From Acidobacteriota bacterium (GTDB lineage Bacteria; Acidobacteriota; Blastocatellia; Pyrinomonadales; Pyrinomonadaceae), in NCBI GenBank assembly GCA_019242475.1, contig JAFAVK010000119.1, forward strand, positions 1 to 64,000: DNA of 64,000 bases, written 5' to 3'. The notes beneath the pieces are model-generated. The model saw only the letters and a program-made list of their open reading frames with translations. It was not told where the DNA came from and did no database searches. Made by a program: the position numbers and the translations under genes. This document shows positions 25,260-33,685 of the stretch, in pieces. Within the stretch, counting starts at the first letter, position 1, and each line of letters starts with the position of its first letter.

Positions 25260-26030
25260 TCAGTCGGTGCGCGCCGCCCCCTCCGCGACGAAGCGGTAGC
25301 CGACGCCGCGGACGGTGAGGAGGTGCCGGGGGCGCGAGGGCTCGTCCTCGATGTACTTGCGCAGCCGCACGATGAAGTTGTCGATGGCGCGCGTGTCCGT
25401 GTCCTCACGCAGGCCCCAGACCTCTTCGAGCAGGGACTTGCGCGAGACGACCTGGCCGGTGCGTTGGACGAGGTGGCGCAGAAGCTCCGCCTCCATCAGC
25501 GTCAGGCGCAGCGCGCGGCCCTTCGTGCGCAGCTCAAGCGCCGTGAAGTCGATGGTCTTCCCGTCGAAGGAGAAGGTCTCCGGCCCGTGCTTTTCATCTT
25601 CGACCTTAGAAGGCGGGGCCGCCGCTTCCGCCGGCGCCGGCCCGCGGTCGTGCCGGAGCCATTCGCGGCGGCGGAGCAGCGCGTGGATGCGCGCGATGAG
25701 CACGGCCAGCTCGAAGGGCTTCGGCAGGTAGTCGTCGGCGCCCGACTCGAAGCCGCGCAAAACGTCCTCGGGGCGCCCGCGCGCGGTGAGCATCAGGACG
25801 GGGACGAACGAGCCGGCGCGCCGCAGCTCCGCGGCGACGTGGAAGCCGTCCACGCCGGGCATCATCACGTCGAGCACGACCACGTCGAAGACGCGGCCTT
25901 CGTCGAGCAGGAACTTGAGCGCGGTCTCGCCGTCGGCGGCCGTCTCCACGCGGTAGCCCTCGGCCTCAAGGTTGAAGCGGAGACCTTCGGCGAGGTGCTT
26001 CTCGTCTTCGACGATTAGGACGGTGCTCAA
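25260..26030 (-). CDS. OmpR/PhoB-family response regulator
   Basis: The 256-residue protein has a receiver domain with Glu8-Asp9, phospho-acceptor Asp54 (VVVLDVMMPG), Thr in VLMLTARG and Lys in YLPKPFE. A linker of about 40 residues, longer and more Ala/Pro-rich than usual, leads to a winged-helix DNA-binding domain ending RHLLTVRGVGYRFV. It lies 5 bases after its cognate kinase gene and is followed after 1 base by the PfkB gene. It should act as a transcription factor when phosphorylated. Confidence 0.95.
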   Translation of the reverse strand: MSTVLIVEDEKHLAEGLRFNLEAEGYRVETAADGETALKFLLDEGRVFDVVVLDVMMPGVDGFHVAAELRRAGSFVPVLMLTARGRPEDVLRGFESGADDYLPKPFELAVLIARIHALLRRREWLRHDRGPAPAEAAAPPSKVEDEKHGPETFSFDGKTIDFTALELRTKGRALRLTLMEAELLRHLVQRTGQVVSRKSLLEEVWGLREDTDTRAIDNFIVRLRKYIEDEPSRPRHLLTVRGVGYRFVAEGAARTD

Positions 26031-26035
26031 ACGTT

Positions 26036-26935
26036 TCAGGCCCTCGGGAGTCGGATGGTGAAGGTGCTGCCGCGGCCGAGCCCTTCGCTCTCGGCGTAGA
26101 CGCGCCCGCCGTGGCGCTCGACGATGGAGCGCACGATGAAGAGGCCGAGGCCCGTCCCCTTGAAGCGCGCCATGAACTGGCCGGGCACGCGGTAGAAGCG
26201 TTTGAAGATGCGCTTGAGCTGGTTGCGGTGGATGCCGATGCCGTTATCTTTGACGCGCACGGCCACCATGCGCTCGTCCAGAGGCGCCAGCTCGACCTCG
26301 ACGCGCACGTCCTTGTCCGAATACTTCACGGCGTTGTCGAGGAGGTTCGAGACGGCCGCGCGCAGCTCCTCGCGGTCGCCGGAGACTTCGGCGCCCGCGG
26401 CCTCGGGGGCTTCGTGGTAGCGGATGGCGTCGGCTTCGAGCCCGTGGCGCAGGCGCGCGAGTTCCAGGCACTCGCGGACGAGCTGGCCGAGTTCGACGTG
26501 CGCGAGGTTGAGGGAGCGCTTCTTCTGCGCGGTGCGGCCGGCGTGCAAGACCTGCTCGACGGTGTGGAGCAGGCGGTCGCCGTCGGCGAGCATGATGTCG
26601 TAGAACTCCTGGCGCCGGGCCTCGGGCACTTCGCGCGACTTGAGGGTTTCGAGGTAGAGGCGCATCGAGGCGAGCGGCGTCTTCAGCTCGTGCGTGACGG
26701 CGTTGATGAAGGCGTCGTGCTGCTCGTTGCGCCGGATCTCGCGGACGAGGAAGGTCGTGTTGAGCACGAGCCCCGCGATGATGAGGCCGAAGAAGATGAT
26801 GCCGAGGACGAGGAGCGCCACCTCGCGCCAGTTGAGCAGAATCCAGCCGACGTTCAGGGCGAGCGCGAGGACGACGAGGCAGATGCCGAACGTCAGAAAG
26901 AAGACAGCAGACTTGCGGCGGCCCGCGATGCGCAT
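26036..26935 (-). CDS. Membrane sensor histidine kinase
   Basis: The 299-residue kinase has two close transmembrane helices (about 11-34 and 40-62) with almost no periplasmic loop, so it probably senses something within or near the membrane. The H-box HELKTPLASM places the phospho-acceptor at His82. The ATP-binding domain carries the N-box NLLDNAVKYSD, the G1 box VKDNGIGI, the F-box and G2 GTGLGLFIV. It phosphorylates the response regulator encoded 5 bases downstream. A large repeat element lies just upstream of its start. Confidence 0.94.
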   Translation of the reverse strand: MRIAGRRKSAVFFLTFGICLVVLALALNVGWILLNWREVALLVLGIIFFGLIIAGLVLNTTFLVREIRRNEQHDAFINAVTHELKTPLASMRLYLETLKSREVPEARRQEFYDIMLADGDRLLHTVEQVLHAGRTAQKKRSLNLAHVELGQLVRECLELARLRHGLEADAIRYHEAPEAAGAEVSGDREELRAAVSNLLDNAVKYSDKDVRVEVELAPLDERMVAVRVKDNGIGIHRNQLKRIFKRFYRVPGQFMARFKGTGLGLFIVRSIVERHGGRVYAESEGLGRGSTFTIRLPRA

Positions 26936-26946
26936 GCGGGCAGTTT

Positions 26947-27058
26947 AAAACAAGTAGACAGTAGACAGTAGTCAGTAGACAGTAGAAAGACAGGCGGCGC
27001 GGTTCTCATCCTCGATGAAAGCCGCGCCGCCTTGTCTTTCTACTGTCTACTTGTTTTA
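26947..27058. repeat. Heptad-armed inverted repeat, GTAGACA type, unequal arms 5 versus 2
   Basis: The left arm has AAAACAA followed by five heptads (GTAGACA, GTAGACA, GTAGTCA, GTAGACA, GTAGAAA at 26954-26988) and a GC-rich core. The complement of the right arm has AAAACAA, only two heptads (GTAGACA, GTAGAAA) and the same core. The TAA stop of the desaturase gene (27056-27058) is the end of the right arm. It sits upstream of the histidine kinase start. Confidence 0.88.
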
Positions 27059-27943
27059 CGCCGCGCGCTTGAGGGGCTCGGCCTCGGGACGCGGCCGGTC
27101 AGACTGTTTGATGAGCTTGATCTCTTTCGCCAGCCCGAGCGCTTGCAGCGTGCGGATGCCCCACCAGTTCACGTCCACCTCGTACCAGGCGAGGCCGTGG
27201 CGCGCGGCCGTCGGGTGCGCGTGGTGGTTGTTGTGCCAGCCCTCGCCGAAGGTCAGGAGCGCCACCCACCAGAGGTTCGTCGAGTCGTCGGTCGTCTCGA
27301 AACGGCGCGAGCCCCACATGTGCGTTGCCGAGTTGACCAGCCACGTCGCGTGCAAATTGAGGACGACCCGCAGGAAGATACCCCACAACATCACCGTCCA
27401 CCCGCCGAGCGCCAGCAGCGTGAGCCCCAGGACGATCTGCGGCATCCAGTAGAAGCGGTTGAGCAGGACGTGGAAGCGGTCGCGCATCATGTCGGGCGCG
27501 TAGCGCCGCAGGACGGCGTCGCCGTGCTGCTGGGCGGTGCCGGTCAGAATCCAGCCCATGTGTGCCCACCACGTCCCGTCGCGCGGCGTGTGCGGGTCGC
27601 CGGGCGCGTCGGTGTGCCCGTGGTGGATGCGGTGCGTGACGACCCAGTCGATGGCGCCGCCTTCGAGCGAGAGCGTGCCGCACAGCGTCAGGAAGTACTC
27701 GACCCACTTCGGCGTCTTGTACCCGCGGTGCGTCAGCAGGCGGTGGAAGCCCATCCCGACGCCGAGGCTCCCCGAAATCCACCACAGCGCGACGGACACG
27801 ACGACGGCCGTCCAGCTGAAGGTGAAGAGCGCCGCCAGCGCGCCCAAGTGGAAGACGACCATCGCGATAGACGTGGCCCAGTTGATGCCCGTGCGCCTCT
27901 GTATCAGTTCTGCCCGTTCGCCCATGCCGACCTGTGTGCTCAA
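27056..27943 (-). CDS. Membrane fatty-acid (acyl-CoA/acyl-lipid) desaturase
   Basis: The 295-residue integral-membrane protein carries the three histidine boxes of delta-9-type desaturases: HRLLTH, HRIHH and HNNHH, which bind the di-iron centre. Four transmembrane segments flank them. It introduces a double bond into membrane fatty acids, with a likely role in fluidity. The TTG ending at 27943 is chosen because AGGGAG lies 6 bases upstream; an ATG seven codons earlier (27964) is the alternative and lacks a Shine-Dalgarno. Confidence 0.92.
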   Translation of the reverse strand: MSTQVGMGERAELIQRRTGINWATSIAMVVFHLGALAALFTFSWTAVVVSVALWWISGSLGVGMGFHRLLTHRGYKTPKWVEYFLTLCGTLSLEGGAIDWVVTHRIHHGHTDAPGDPHTPRDGTWWAHMGWILTGTAQQHGDAVLRRYAPDMMRDRFHVLLNRFYWMPQIVLGLTLLALGGWTVMLWGIFLRVVLNLHATWLVNSATHMWGSRRFETTDDSTNLWWVALLTFGEGWHNNHHAHPTAARHGLAWYEVDVNWWGIRTLQALGLAKEIKLIKQSDRPRPEAEPLKRAA

Positions 27944-28060
27944 AGTAGTCTCCCTTGAAATCATGACTGCCCCGATTTTGACGAGGGGATGCTCACACCC
28001 TAACAGCTAACGCGCGGCCCGTTTGTAATAGTTGTGTAATTCCTCACGCCCCGGACGGGC

Positions 28061-28094
28061 GAAGGCGCCGCGGGACTGGCCCCGCGGCGCCTTC
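28061..28094 (-). terminator. 14-bp GC hairpin after the Calx-beta gene
   Basis: A perfect 14-bp stem (28061-28074 with 28081-28094) and 6-base loop lie 24 bases beyond the stop of the giant secreted-protein gene and 117 bases before the desaturase start. It has no T-run, so it is a probable terminator or mRNA-stabilising hairpin. Confidence 0.65.
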
Positions 28095-28118
28095 GGCGTT
28101 GCCCAGACTGTTCGTTGC

Positions 28119-31100
28119 CTACTGCGGGCCGAACCTCTGCCTGTATTCGAGGGAGGAGAGGAACGCCTTGACCATCTCGGCGCGGCGGTAGTCGCCGCCG
28201 AACTCTTCGAGTTTGTCGAGCCAGAACTTCCAGCCGCGGAAGTCCGCGTCGGGCGCGGCGTCGGGGTCGCGCCGCAGGTAGCCGTAGAACTGCATCAGCA
28301 CGAAGGCCCGGTTGAACTCGCGCTGCCGCAGGCTGGCGTGCTCGGCCACCTGCCTGAGCGCCGCGGCCCGCTTCGCCGGGTCGGCCGGCGTCGCCCCGAG
28401 CGAGGCGACGAGTTGCGCGCGCTCGTCGGCCGAGAGCACGCCGCCCGCGTTCTCGTCGAGATTCCCGACGAACTCGGCGGCCGTCATCGTAAGCGGGAAG
28501 GCCGCGAGGAACCGCGGGCGCTGGACGAACTCCAAGGCGTACGCCTGCTTGTTCGCTTCGAGCGTCTGCTGCCACGCGCCCGCGCCGACGACGACGTTCT
28601 GGCCGATGCGCTGCGTGTCGGGCATGAACTCGTTGAAGCGCACGACCGGCACCGTCCCCACGACGTTCGGCGAGGTCGCGTCGCCGTACGCGGTCTTGAA
28701 CATGCGGTAGACGAGGTAGCCGGTCTCCTGGAACTCGATGGAGAGGAAGAAGGCCGCGCTCGTGTCGATGCGCTTGACCTCGCGGCAGCCCGCGTCCGCG
28801 CCGCAGACCTCGATGCCGCCCTTCCAGAACTGGAAGCCCGAGGCGTCGGGCTCGCGGTTGAGGAAGTCGAGGTACTGCTGGCGGACGAAGTTGTCCGTGT
28901 CGTCGCTGGCGTTGCCGCTCGTCTCCGGCGAGTCGTCCGTGATGGTGACGGTCGCCGCAGACTTCGGCCCGACGGCGGCGTTCCCCTTCGGGTTCGAGAG
29001 CTTCAGCTGGAACGTCTCCGCCCCCTCGGCGTAGGAGTCCTGGCCGATGAGAATCGTGACGGTCTTCTCGGTCTCGCCCGCGGCGAAGTGGAGCGTGCCC
29101 AGCGCCTTCGTGTAGTCGCAGCGGTCGAGCGCCAGCCCCGTCGTCGCAGAGCAGGGGACGTTCACGCCCGGCGCGCTCCCGTCGTCGGTCGTGTAGTCCA
29201 TGTCAACCGGCAGGCCGGTCTGCACCGTGCGCTTGACCTTCACGGTCAGGCTCCCGCCCTCGGCGACGTTGTAGGCGGACTGTTCGAACTCGATGACGCC
29301 GCCCGCGGGGTCGTCGTTGAAGATGATCCCGCGGCTGCGCGCGACCGCGAAGCCCCCCGGCATCGAGAAGTCGATGTAGAACTCCTCGGTCTCCTCGTAC
29401 GCCGTGTCGCCGTTGATACGGACGGTGACGTGCTTGCTCGTCTCGCCGGGCAGGAAGGTCAGCGTGCCGCTCTTCGCCTCGTAGTCGGACGGCGCGACGG
29501 CCGTGCCGTCCGTGGTCGTGTAGTTGACCGTCACGGGGAGCGTGCAGGCCGGCGACATCGTGACGCCGAAGTCGAGGTCGTTGGGCTCGTCGCCCTCGCT
29601 CTTGAAGCTGAGGAGACCGGAGAAGGTGAGCGCCCACTGCGCGTTGAAGAGCGAGCCGTTGCTCGTCGTGAAGTTCGCGTCGCCGGAGTAGACGGCCGTG
29701 ACCGCGTGCTGCCCCTCCGCGAGCGCGCTGGTCGAGACGCTGGCCTTGCCGTCGGCGCCCAGCGCGACGGGCGAGCCGAGGTTTACGTTGTCCACCTTGA
29801 ACTGGACGGTGCCGGTCGGCGTGCCCGCCGGGGAGGTGACCGCGGCCGTGAAGGTCACGCTCTGGCCGACGGCCGCCGGGTTGAGGGAGGTCGAGACGGC
29901 GGTCGTCGTCGCGGCCTGCGCGATGTTGAAGCTGCGCTGGACGCTCGGCGCGGCGTTGTAGGCGGCGTCGCCGGCCTGCGAGGCCGTGACAGTGCAGGAG
30001 CCCGCGCCCGTGAGGTGGACGGTCGTACCGCTGACCGTGCACTGGCCCGCGGCCGCGAAGCTCACGGCGAGGTTGGACGTGGCCGTGGCGCTCACAGTGA
30101 AGTCGGGGTTGCCGAAGACCTTGTTGCTGAGCGTGTCGAACGTGATGGTCTGGTCTAGCTTTAAGTTGGTCAGCGCGAAGGTGGCCGAAGACGGGCCGGC
30201 CGACGCGGTCACGTTGTAGCTGCCGCCCGTCCCGTTGGCCGTGAACGCGGGGGCGGTCGCGACCCCGCTGGCATTAACGCTGACGGTCGGCGAGCCCGAG
30301 AACGTGCCGGACGCGCCGCTGGCGGGCGCGCTGAAGGTCACGAGCCCGCCCGCGGTCGGCTCGCCGAAGGCGCTGGTGACGGTCGCGGTCAGGGGCACGC
30401 CGAAAGTCGTGTTGATGGTCGCGCTCTGCGGCGTGCCGGCCGTGGCCGCGAGCTGGAAGCCGCGCGACTCGAAGGCGCCGATGTCTACCGCGCCTACGCG
30501 GCCGACCCCGCGCTGGTCTGTGGCCGGCGCGCCGGTGCTCGAACCGGCGTCGATGGCGGGGCTGCCGGGGAGCAGCGCGAAGGTCTGCGTCGGGCCGCCG
30601 TAGTCGCCGAGCGGGCCGAGGAGCGGGTTGAAGGGCGAGGCGGGGGTGCCGACCCGGTCTCCGTTCTGGCCGTCGATGAAGGCGTTGCCGCCGCCGGTGT
30701 TGCCCGCGATGCCGATGATGTTGTGCCCGCGCGAGACGTACCAGTTCGGGAGCGCGGTCAAGTCCGACTGCGTCCCCGTGCCGTTGCGCGCGACGACGGT
30801 GTTGCCGACGCTGATCGACGCCTGGGAGGGGCCGACGGCTAAGCCGTGGTCGCCCCCGAACTGGGAAGAGTTGCCGGTGACGGTGGAGTTCGTGAGCGTG
30901 AGCGTGAGGCCATTGGCGTAGGCGCCGCCGCCGCGGCTGGAGGCGAAGCCGCCCGCGCCCGTCGTGTTGTTGCTGACGGTGGTGTTCGTGAGCGCGGCCT
31001 GGCCCGAGGCATAAATGCCCCCGCCGCTGCCGCCCGCGTTCGGGCCGGTGCCGGTGCCGTTGCCGTTGACGAGGGAGTTCGTCAGCGCGAGCGCGCCGGC

Positions 31101-32912
31101 GCTGTAGATGCCCCCGCCCCCGCCGCCGTCGCCGAGCTGGCCGCTGCCCGTCACGCCGTTGCCCGTCGTGTTACCCGCGACTAAACAGTCAACCAGAGAC
31201 AGCGTGCCCTGGTTATAAATCCCGCCGCCGCCCCCGCCGGAGGGCGAGCCCGAGGTGCCGTCGCCGCTCCTGTTGCCCGTGACGCGCACGCCGGTCAGCG
31301 TCGTCGCGCCGCGGTTGACGAGGGCGCCGCCGGCCGCGTCCGCCCCGTCGGGCGCCCTGCCGTTCGTGAGCGTCAGGCCCGACAGCCGGACGGGGGTCGC
31401 GGTGATGTTGAGCAGGCGGTAGAACCCGGCCGTGCTCCGCCGCAGCGTCAGCACGCCCGCGCCCGGCCCGTTGACCGTCACGCTGGTGCTGACGGTGGGG
31501 AGCGTCGCCGCCAGTTCGATGGTGTGGGGGCCGGGCGCCGCGAAGACGTTCGGGTCGAAGTTGACCGTGTCGGCGCCGGCGAGCGCGTTGGCCGCGTTGA
31601 GCGCTTCGCGCAACGTGCAGTCTTGATTGCCCGTGCCCGCGCCCGCCGCGTCGCACGAGCCGTCGTCGGTGTCGGCCTCCGAGTTGACGACGAAGGGCTG
31701 GTGCCCGCTCTCGGGTTGGTCGTCGCCCTGCAACTCGACGGCGCCGATGTCCGAGCCGTCCCCGCCCGCGGCGTCCGCCACCTCCGTGAAGTTGAGGGGG
31801 CGGGGCAGCCCGCGCTGGTCGTTGAGGACGCCGAAGCCCCCGTTGACGCTCTTCCCTCTGTCCACGGCCGGGCTGATGTAGAGCGGGCGGTGCGTCTGCG
31901 TCGCGCCGCCGTTGTCGGCCAGCGGCCCGAGGTCGGCGCTCACGTTCGTGACGTTGTGGGTCGTGGTACCGGCGGGGCTGAAGCCGGCGGTGTCCCCGAT
32001 CAGGTTGTAGTCGTCAGAGACGATTGTCGCCCCAGAGCAGTCCGGCCCGTTGGGGGCCGAGTTGCCGGCGATGATCGTGTTGCCGAAATGAAAACTGCCG
32101 ATGCCGGGGTTGTAGAGGCCGCCGCCGTTCGTCGCGCTGTTCCCGGTGACGGTGCTGTACCTGAGGGTCAGTGAGCCGACGTTCTGTAGCCCGCCGCCGC
32201 CGCCGCCGCTGTTCGTGGAGACGGTGGTGTTGGTGAGGACGACGGTGCCGCTGTTGTAGAGCCCGCCGCCGCCGCCCGACGGGTCGGTGGTGTTGTGAGC
32301 GATGGTACTGTTGCCGACGTTCAGCGTGCCGCCGCCGTTGTTGTTGATGCCGCCGCCGGTGCCCGTCACGCTGTTGCCCGTGATGGCGCAGCTGTCGATT
32401 GTGAGCGTGCCGCCGCCGTTGTTAATGCCGCCGCCGAAGGTCGCCCTGCCGCCGGAGACTGTTAGACCGGAGAGGTAGACCGTCGCCGTACTCGCGACGT
32501 TGAAGACGCGGGTCGTGCCGTTGCCGCTGACCGTCAGGAGGCGCGCCCCGGGGCCGTTGAGCGCCATCGCCGTCGTCAGGTCGGGCAGGGCGCTCGTCAG
32601 GAGGATGGTGCCGTTCACGGAGAAGCTGACCGAGTCGAGCGCGCCGCCCGCGGCGCACTCGCCCGGGGCGGCGCCGGAGGCGGTGTTGGTGTTGGCCGAC
32701 GTGATCGCCTCGCGCAGCGTACACAGGCCGTCGTTGCCGACGGCGTCCGAGAGGGAGTTGACGGTGATTGCCGTCGGATTCGGCGTCGGCGAGGGCGACG
32801 GCGTCGGCGTCGCTTGGGCGTAGGCCGACGGCGTAACTGCGGTGTTTGTGTAAAGGGCGGCGCCGAGCGTGAGCGCGGCCAGTGCGCAGCAGAGTCTAGC
32901 GAGGGGGTTCAT
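28119..32912 (-). CDS. Giant secreted CSLREC / beta-helix / Ig-like / Calx-beta / DUF4214 protein
   Basis: The 1,597-residue protein has a signal peptide ending near AYAQ and a Pro-Thr-Ser linker. A CSLREC-type motif (CTLREAITSAN, about 65) leads into a Gly/Asn-rich parallel beta-helix to about 390. A second CSLREC motif (CTLREALNAAN, about 440) and second beta-helix run to about 800. Bacterial Ig-like domains (about 820-1090), two Calx-beta domains (about 1090-1200 and 1205-1330) and a C-terminal DUF4214 region (FVRQQYLDFLNREPD at about 1340) follow. It should be an exported adhesin or matrix protein. The ATG ending at 32912 has GAAGGAA 7 bases upstream. The large number of near-repeated NNGGG segments makes it prone to recombination. 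Confidence 0.9.
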   Translation of the reverse strand: MNPLARLCCALAALTLGAALYTNTAVTPSAYAQATPTPSPSPTPNPTAITVNSLSDAVGNDGLCTLREAITSANTNTASGAAPGECAAGGALDSVSFSVNGTILLTSALPDLTTAMALNGPGARLLTVSGNGTTRVFNVASTATVYLSGLTVSGGRATFGGGINNGGGTLTIDSCAITGNSVTGTGGGINNNGGGTLNVGNSTIAHNTTDPSGGGGGLYNSGTVVLTNTTVSTNSGGGGGGLQNVGSLTLRYSTVTGNSATNGGGLYNPGIGSFHFGNTIIAGNSAPNGPDCSGATIVSDDYNLIGDTAGFSPAGTTTHNVTNVSADLGPLADNGGATQTHRPLYISPAVDRGKSVNGGFGVLNDQRGLPRPLNFTEVADAAGGDGSDIGAVELQGDDQPESGHQPFVVNSEADTDDGSCDAAGAGTGNQDCTLREALNAANALAGADTVNFDPNVFAAPGPHTIELAATLPTVSTSVTVNGPGAGVLTLRRSTAGFYRLLNITATPVRLSGLTLTNGRAPDGADAAGGALVNRGATTLTGVRVTGNRSGDGTSGSPSGGGGGGIYNQGTLSLVDCLVAGNTTGNGVTGSGQLGDGGGGGGIYSAGALALTNSLVNGNGTGTGPNAGGSGGGIYASGQAALTNTTVSNNTTGAGGFASSRGGGAYANGLTLTLTNSTVTGNSSQFGGDHGLAVGPSQASISVGNTVVARNGTGTQSDLTALPNWYVSRGHNIIGIAGNTGGGNAFIDGQNGDRVGTPASPFNPLLGPLGDYGGPTQTFALLPGSPAIDAGSSTGAPATDQRGVGRVGAVDIGAFESRGFQLAATAGTPQSATINTTFGVPLTATVTSAFGEPTAGGLVTFSAPASGASGTFSGSPTVSVNASGVATAPAFTANGTGGSYNVTASAGPSSATFALTNLKLDQTITFDTLSNKVFGNPDFTVSATATSNLAVSFAAAGQCTVSGTTVHLTGAGSCTVTASQAGDAAYNAAPSVQRSFNIAQAATTTAVSTSLNPAAVGQSVTFTAAVTSPAGTPTGTVQFKVDNVNLGSPVALGADGKASVSTSALAEGQHAVTAVYSGDANFTTSNGSLFNAQWALTFSGLLSFKSEGDEPNDLDFGVTMSPACTLPVTVNYTTTDGTAVAPSDYEAKSGTLTFLPGETSKHVTVRINGDTAYEETEEFYIDFSMPGGFAVARSRGIIFNDDPAGGVIEFEQSAYNVAEGGSLTVKVKRTVQTGLPVDMDYTTDDGSAPGVNVPCSATTGLALDRCDYTKALGTLHFAAGETEKTVTILIGQDSYAEGAETFQLKLSNPKGNAAVGPKSAATVTITDDSPETSGNASDDTDNFVRQQYLDFLNREPDASGFQFWKGGIEVCGADAGCREVKRIDTSAAFFLSIEFQETGYLVYRMFKTAYGDATSPNVVGTVPVVRFNEFMPDTQRIGQNVVVGAGAWQQTLEANKQAYALEFVQRPRFLAAFPLTMTAAEFVGNLDENAGGVLSADERAQLVASLGATPADPAKRAAALRQVAEHASLRQREFNRAFVLMQFYGYLRRDPDAAPDADFRGWKFWLDKLEEFGGDYRRAEMVKAFLSSLEYRQRFGPQ

Positions 32913-33107
32913 GTTTAGTTCCTTCGGGGCAGTATTCGGCGCCAAATCATCCCGGTAAAGCGGCGCTAACTTTTGCGGGAAGCCGGATGCGTGCGGGTCA
33001 CCCGTCGATTAGCATGGATACCGGCGGTGTAACGTGCCGGAGAGCCAATGCTCTGAAAATCTAAGACACAGCGGCGTGCCTGTCAAATCACCGCGCCGAA
33101 AGAGAGA
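32913..33107 (-). other. Leader region of the giant secreted-protein gene
   Basis: About 195 bases without a gene precede the Calx-beta gene. Several short complementary segments are visible, such as CGGGTCACCCG near 32996 and the GCGCC/GGCGC pair around 32940-32965, so a folded 5' leader is possible. I looked for c-di-GMP riboswitch core motifs and did not find them. Confidence 0.3.
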
Positions 33108-33135
33108 GGGGCTCGGGTTATTTGACCCGAGCCCC
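33108..33135. terminator. Bidirectional intrinsic terminator
   Basis: An 11-bp perfect stem (33108-33118 with 33125-33135) and 6-base loop are followed on the plus strand by a T-run (33137-33140) and on the minus strand by CTCTCTTT. It lies 28 bases downstream of the 49-residue ORF on the minus strand. Confidence 0.75.
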
Positions 33136-33163
33136 CTTTTGTCGCACGCGCGCCGGCCCCGCC

Positions 33164-33313
33164 TCACTCCGTGTTCGGGTTGATCTCCTGCTTGACTTCG
33201 ACGCTCTCCGGCTTTTGCACGCCGGGGACTTCGATCTCCGACGGCGCCGCGCCCCTTAGCTTCTCCTCGGGGCTCAGGTCTTCGAATTTAACCTCTTCGT
33301 AAATCGCAGACAT
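33164..33313 (-). CDS. Small acidic protein, 49 residues, unknown
   Basis: The ATG (33311-33313) is preceded by AGGGGGG at a 7-base spacing, and the frame ends with TGA at 33164-33166. The product starts MSAIYEEVKFEDLSPEEKL and ends EVKQEINPNTE. It is very acidic (many Glu), with no Cys, no signal peptide and no transmembrane segment. It is too short for most ORF filters, but the Shine-Dalgarno and the intrinsic terminator just downstream argue for a real transcription unit. I do not recognise a family. It could be a small regulatory protein or a ribosomally made peptide precursor; neither can be shown here. Confidence 0.6.
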   Translation of the reverse strand: MSAIYEEVKFEDLSPEEKLRGAAPSEIEVPGVQKPESVEVKQEINPNTE

Positions 33314-33356
33314 GGACGAACCCCCCTTTCACTCAAGCCGCCGCCCGCAGTGTAAA

Positions 33357-33394
33357 GAAGCGCCGGACTCTCACAGCCCGGCGCTTCCGCTTTT
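33357..33394 (+). terminator. Orphan plus-strand intrinsic terminator
   Basis: A 10-bp perfect stem (33357-33366 with 33378-33387) and 11-base loop are followed by CGCTTTT. It has the form of a Rho-independent terminator for plus-strand transcription, yet no plus-strand gene lies upstream within this region. See the findings. Confidence 0.6.
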
Positions 33395-33571
33395 ACCCAG
33401 ACCCCCTCGCGGGGTCAACACCAAGTTGAAACAAGGATAGCCGCACGCGCGCCGGCGTTGGTTGCGACCTTGTTGCGGGCTCATGAAGACTGCCCGCGCG
33501 CCTCCCGCCGCCGCGGCCGCCGCAACGGTCTTGTCGGACGAATACATTGAAATGGATTCGGCGGCCGCGCG

Positions 33572-33600
33572 TTGCCGAAAAGGCATTCGCGTCGTACACT
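33572..33600 (+). promoter_or_regulatory. Probable promoter of the M16 protease gene
   Basis: TTGCCG (33572-33577) and TACACT (33595-33600) are separated by 17 bases, about 85 bases before the ATG at 33686. Each hexamer matches the sigma-70 consensus at four positions. Confidence 0.4.
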
Positions 33601-33685
33601 CCGCTCTCAAGCGAGAAGCTTCGTCGTGCCGGCGTCGCGTCCCGAAATCTCAGCGCACAAATCAAAGTCCACCCCGAGGTTCGTT

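Larger units (their letters stand above)
33314..33685. other. Intergenic region upstream of the M16 protease
   Basis: These 372 bases between the small acidic ORF and the protease gene hold a plus-strand intrinsic terminator (33357-33394), a small GACCCC/GGGGTC hairpin (33400-33416) and a probable promoter (33572-33600). No convincing coding frame is seen; the short frames here lack start signals and coding character. Confidence 0.5.

Noticed and set aside
28032..30158. A 708-residue plus-strand frame antisense to the Calx-beta protein
   Set aside because: No domain is recognisable and its composition mirrors the codon bias of the real minus-strand gene.
32913..33107. A c-di-GMP or other riboswitch in the leader of the giant secreted protein
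   Set aside because: The characteristic core motifs and tetraloop/receptor segments of the class I c-di-GMP riboswitch are absent. Only generic short stems are visible.
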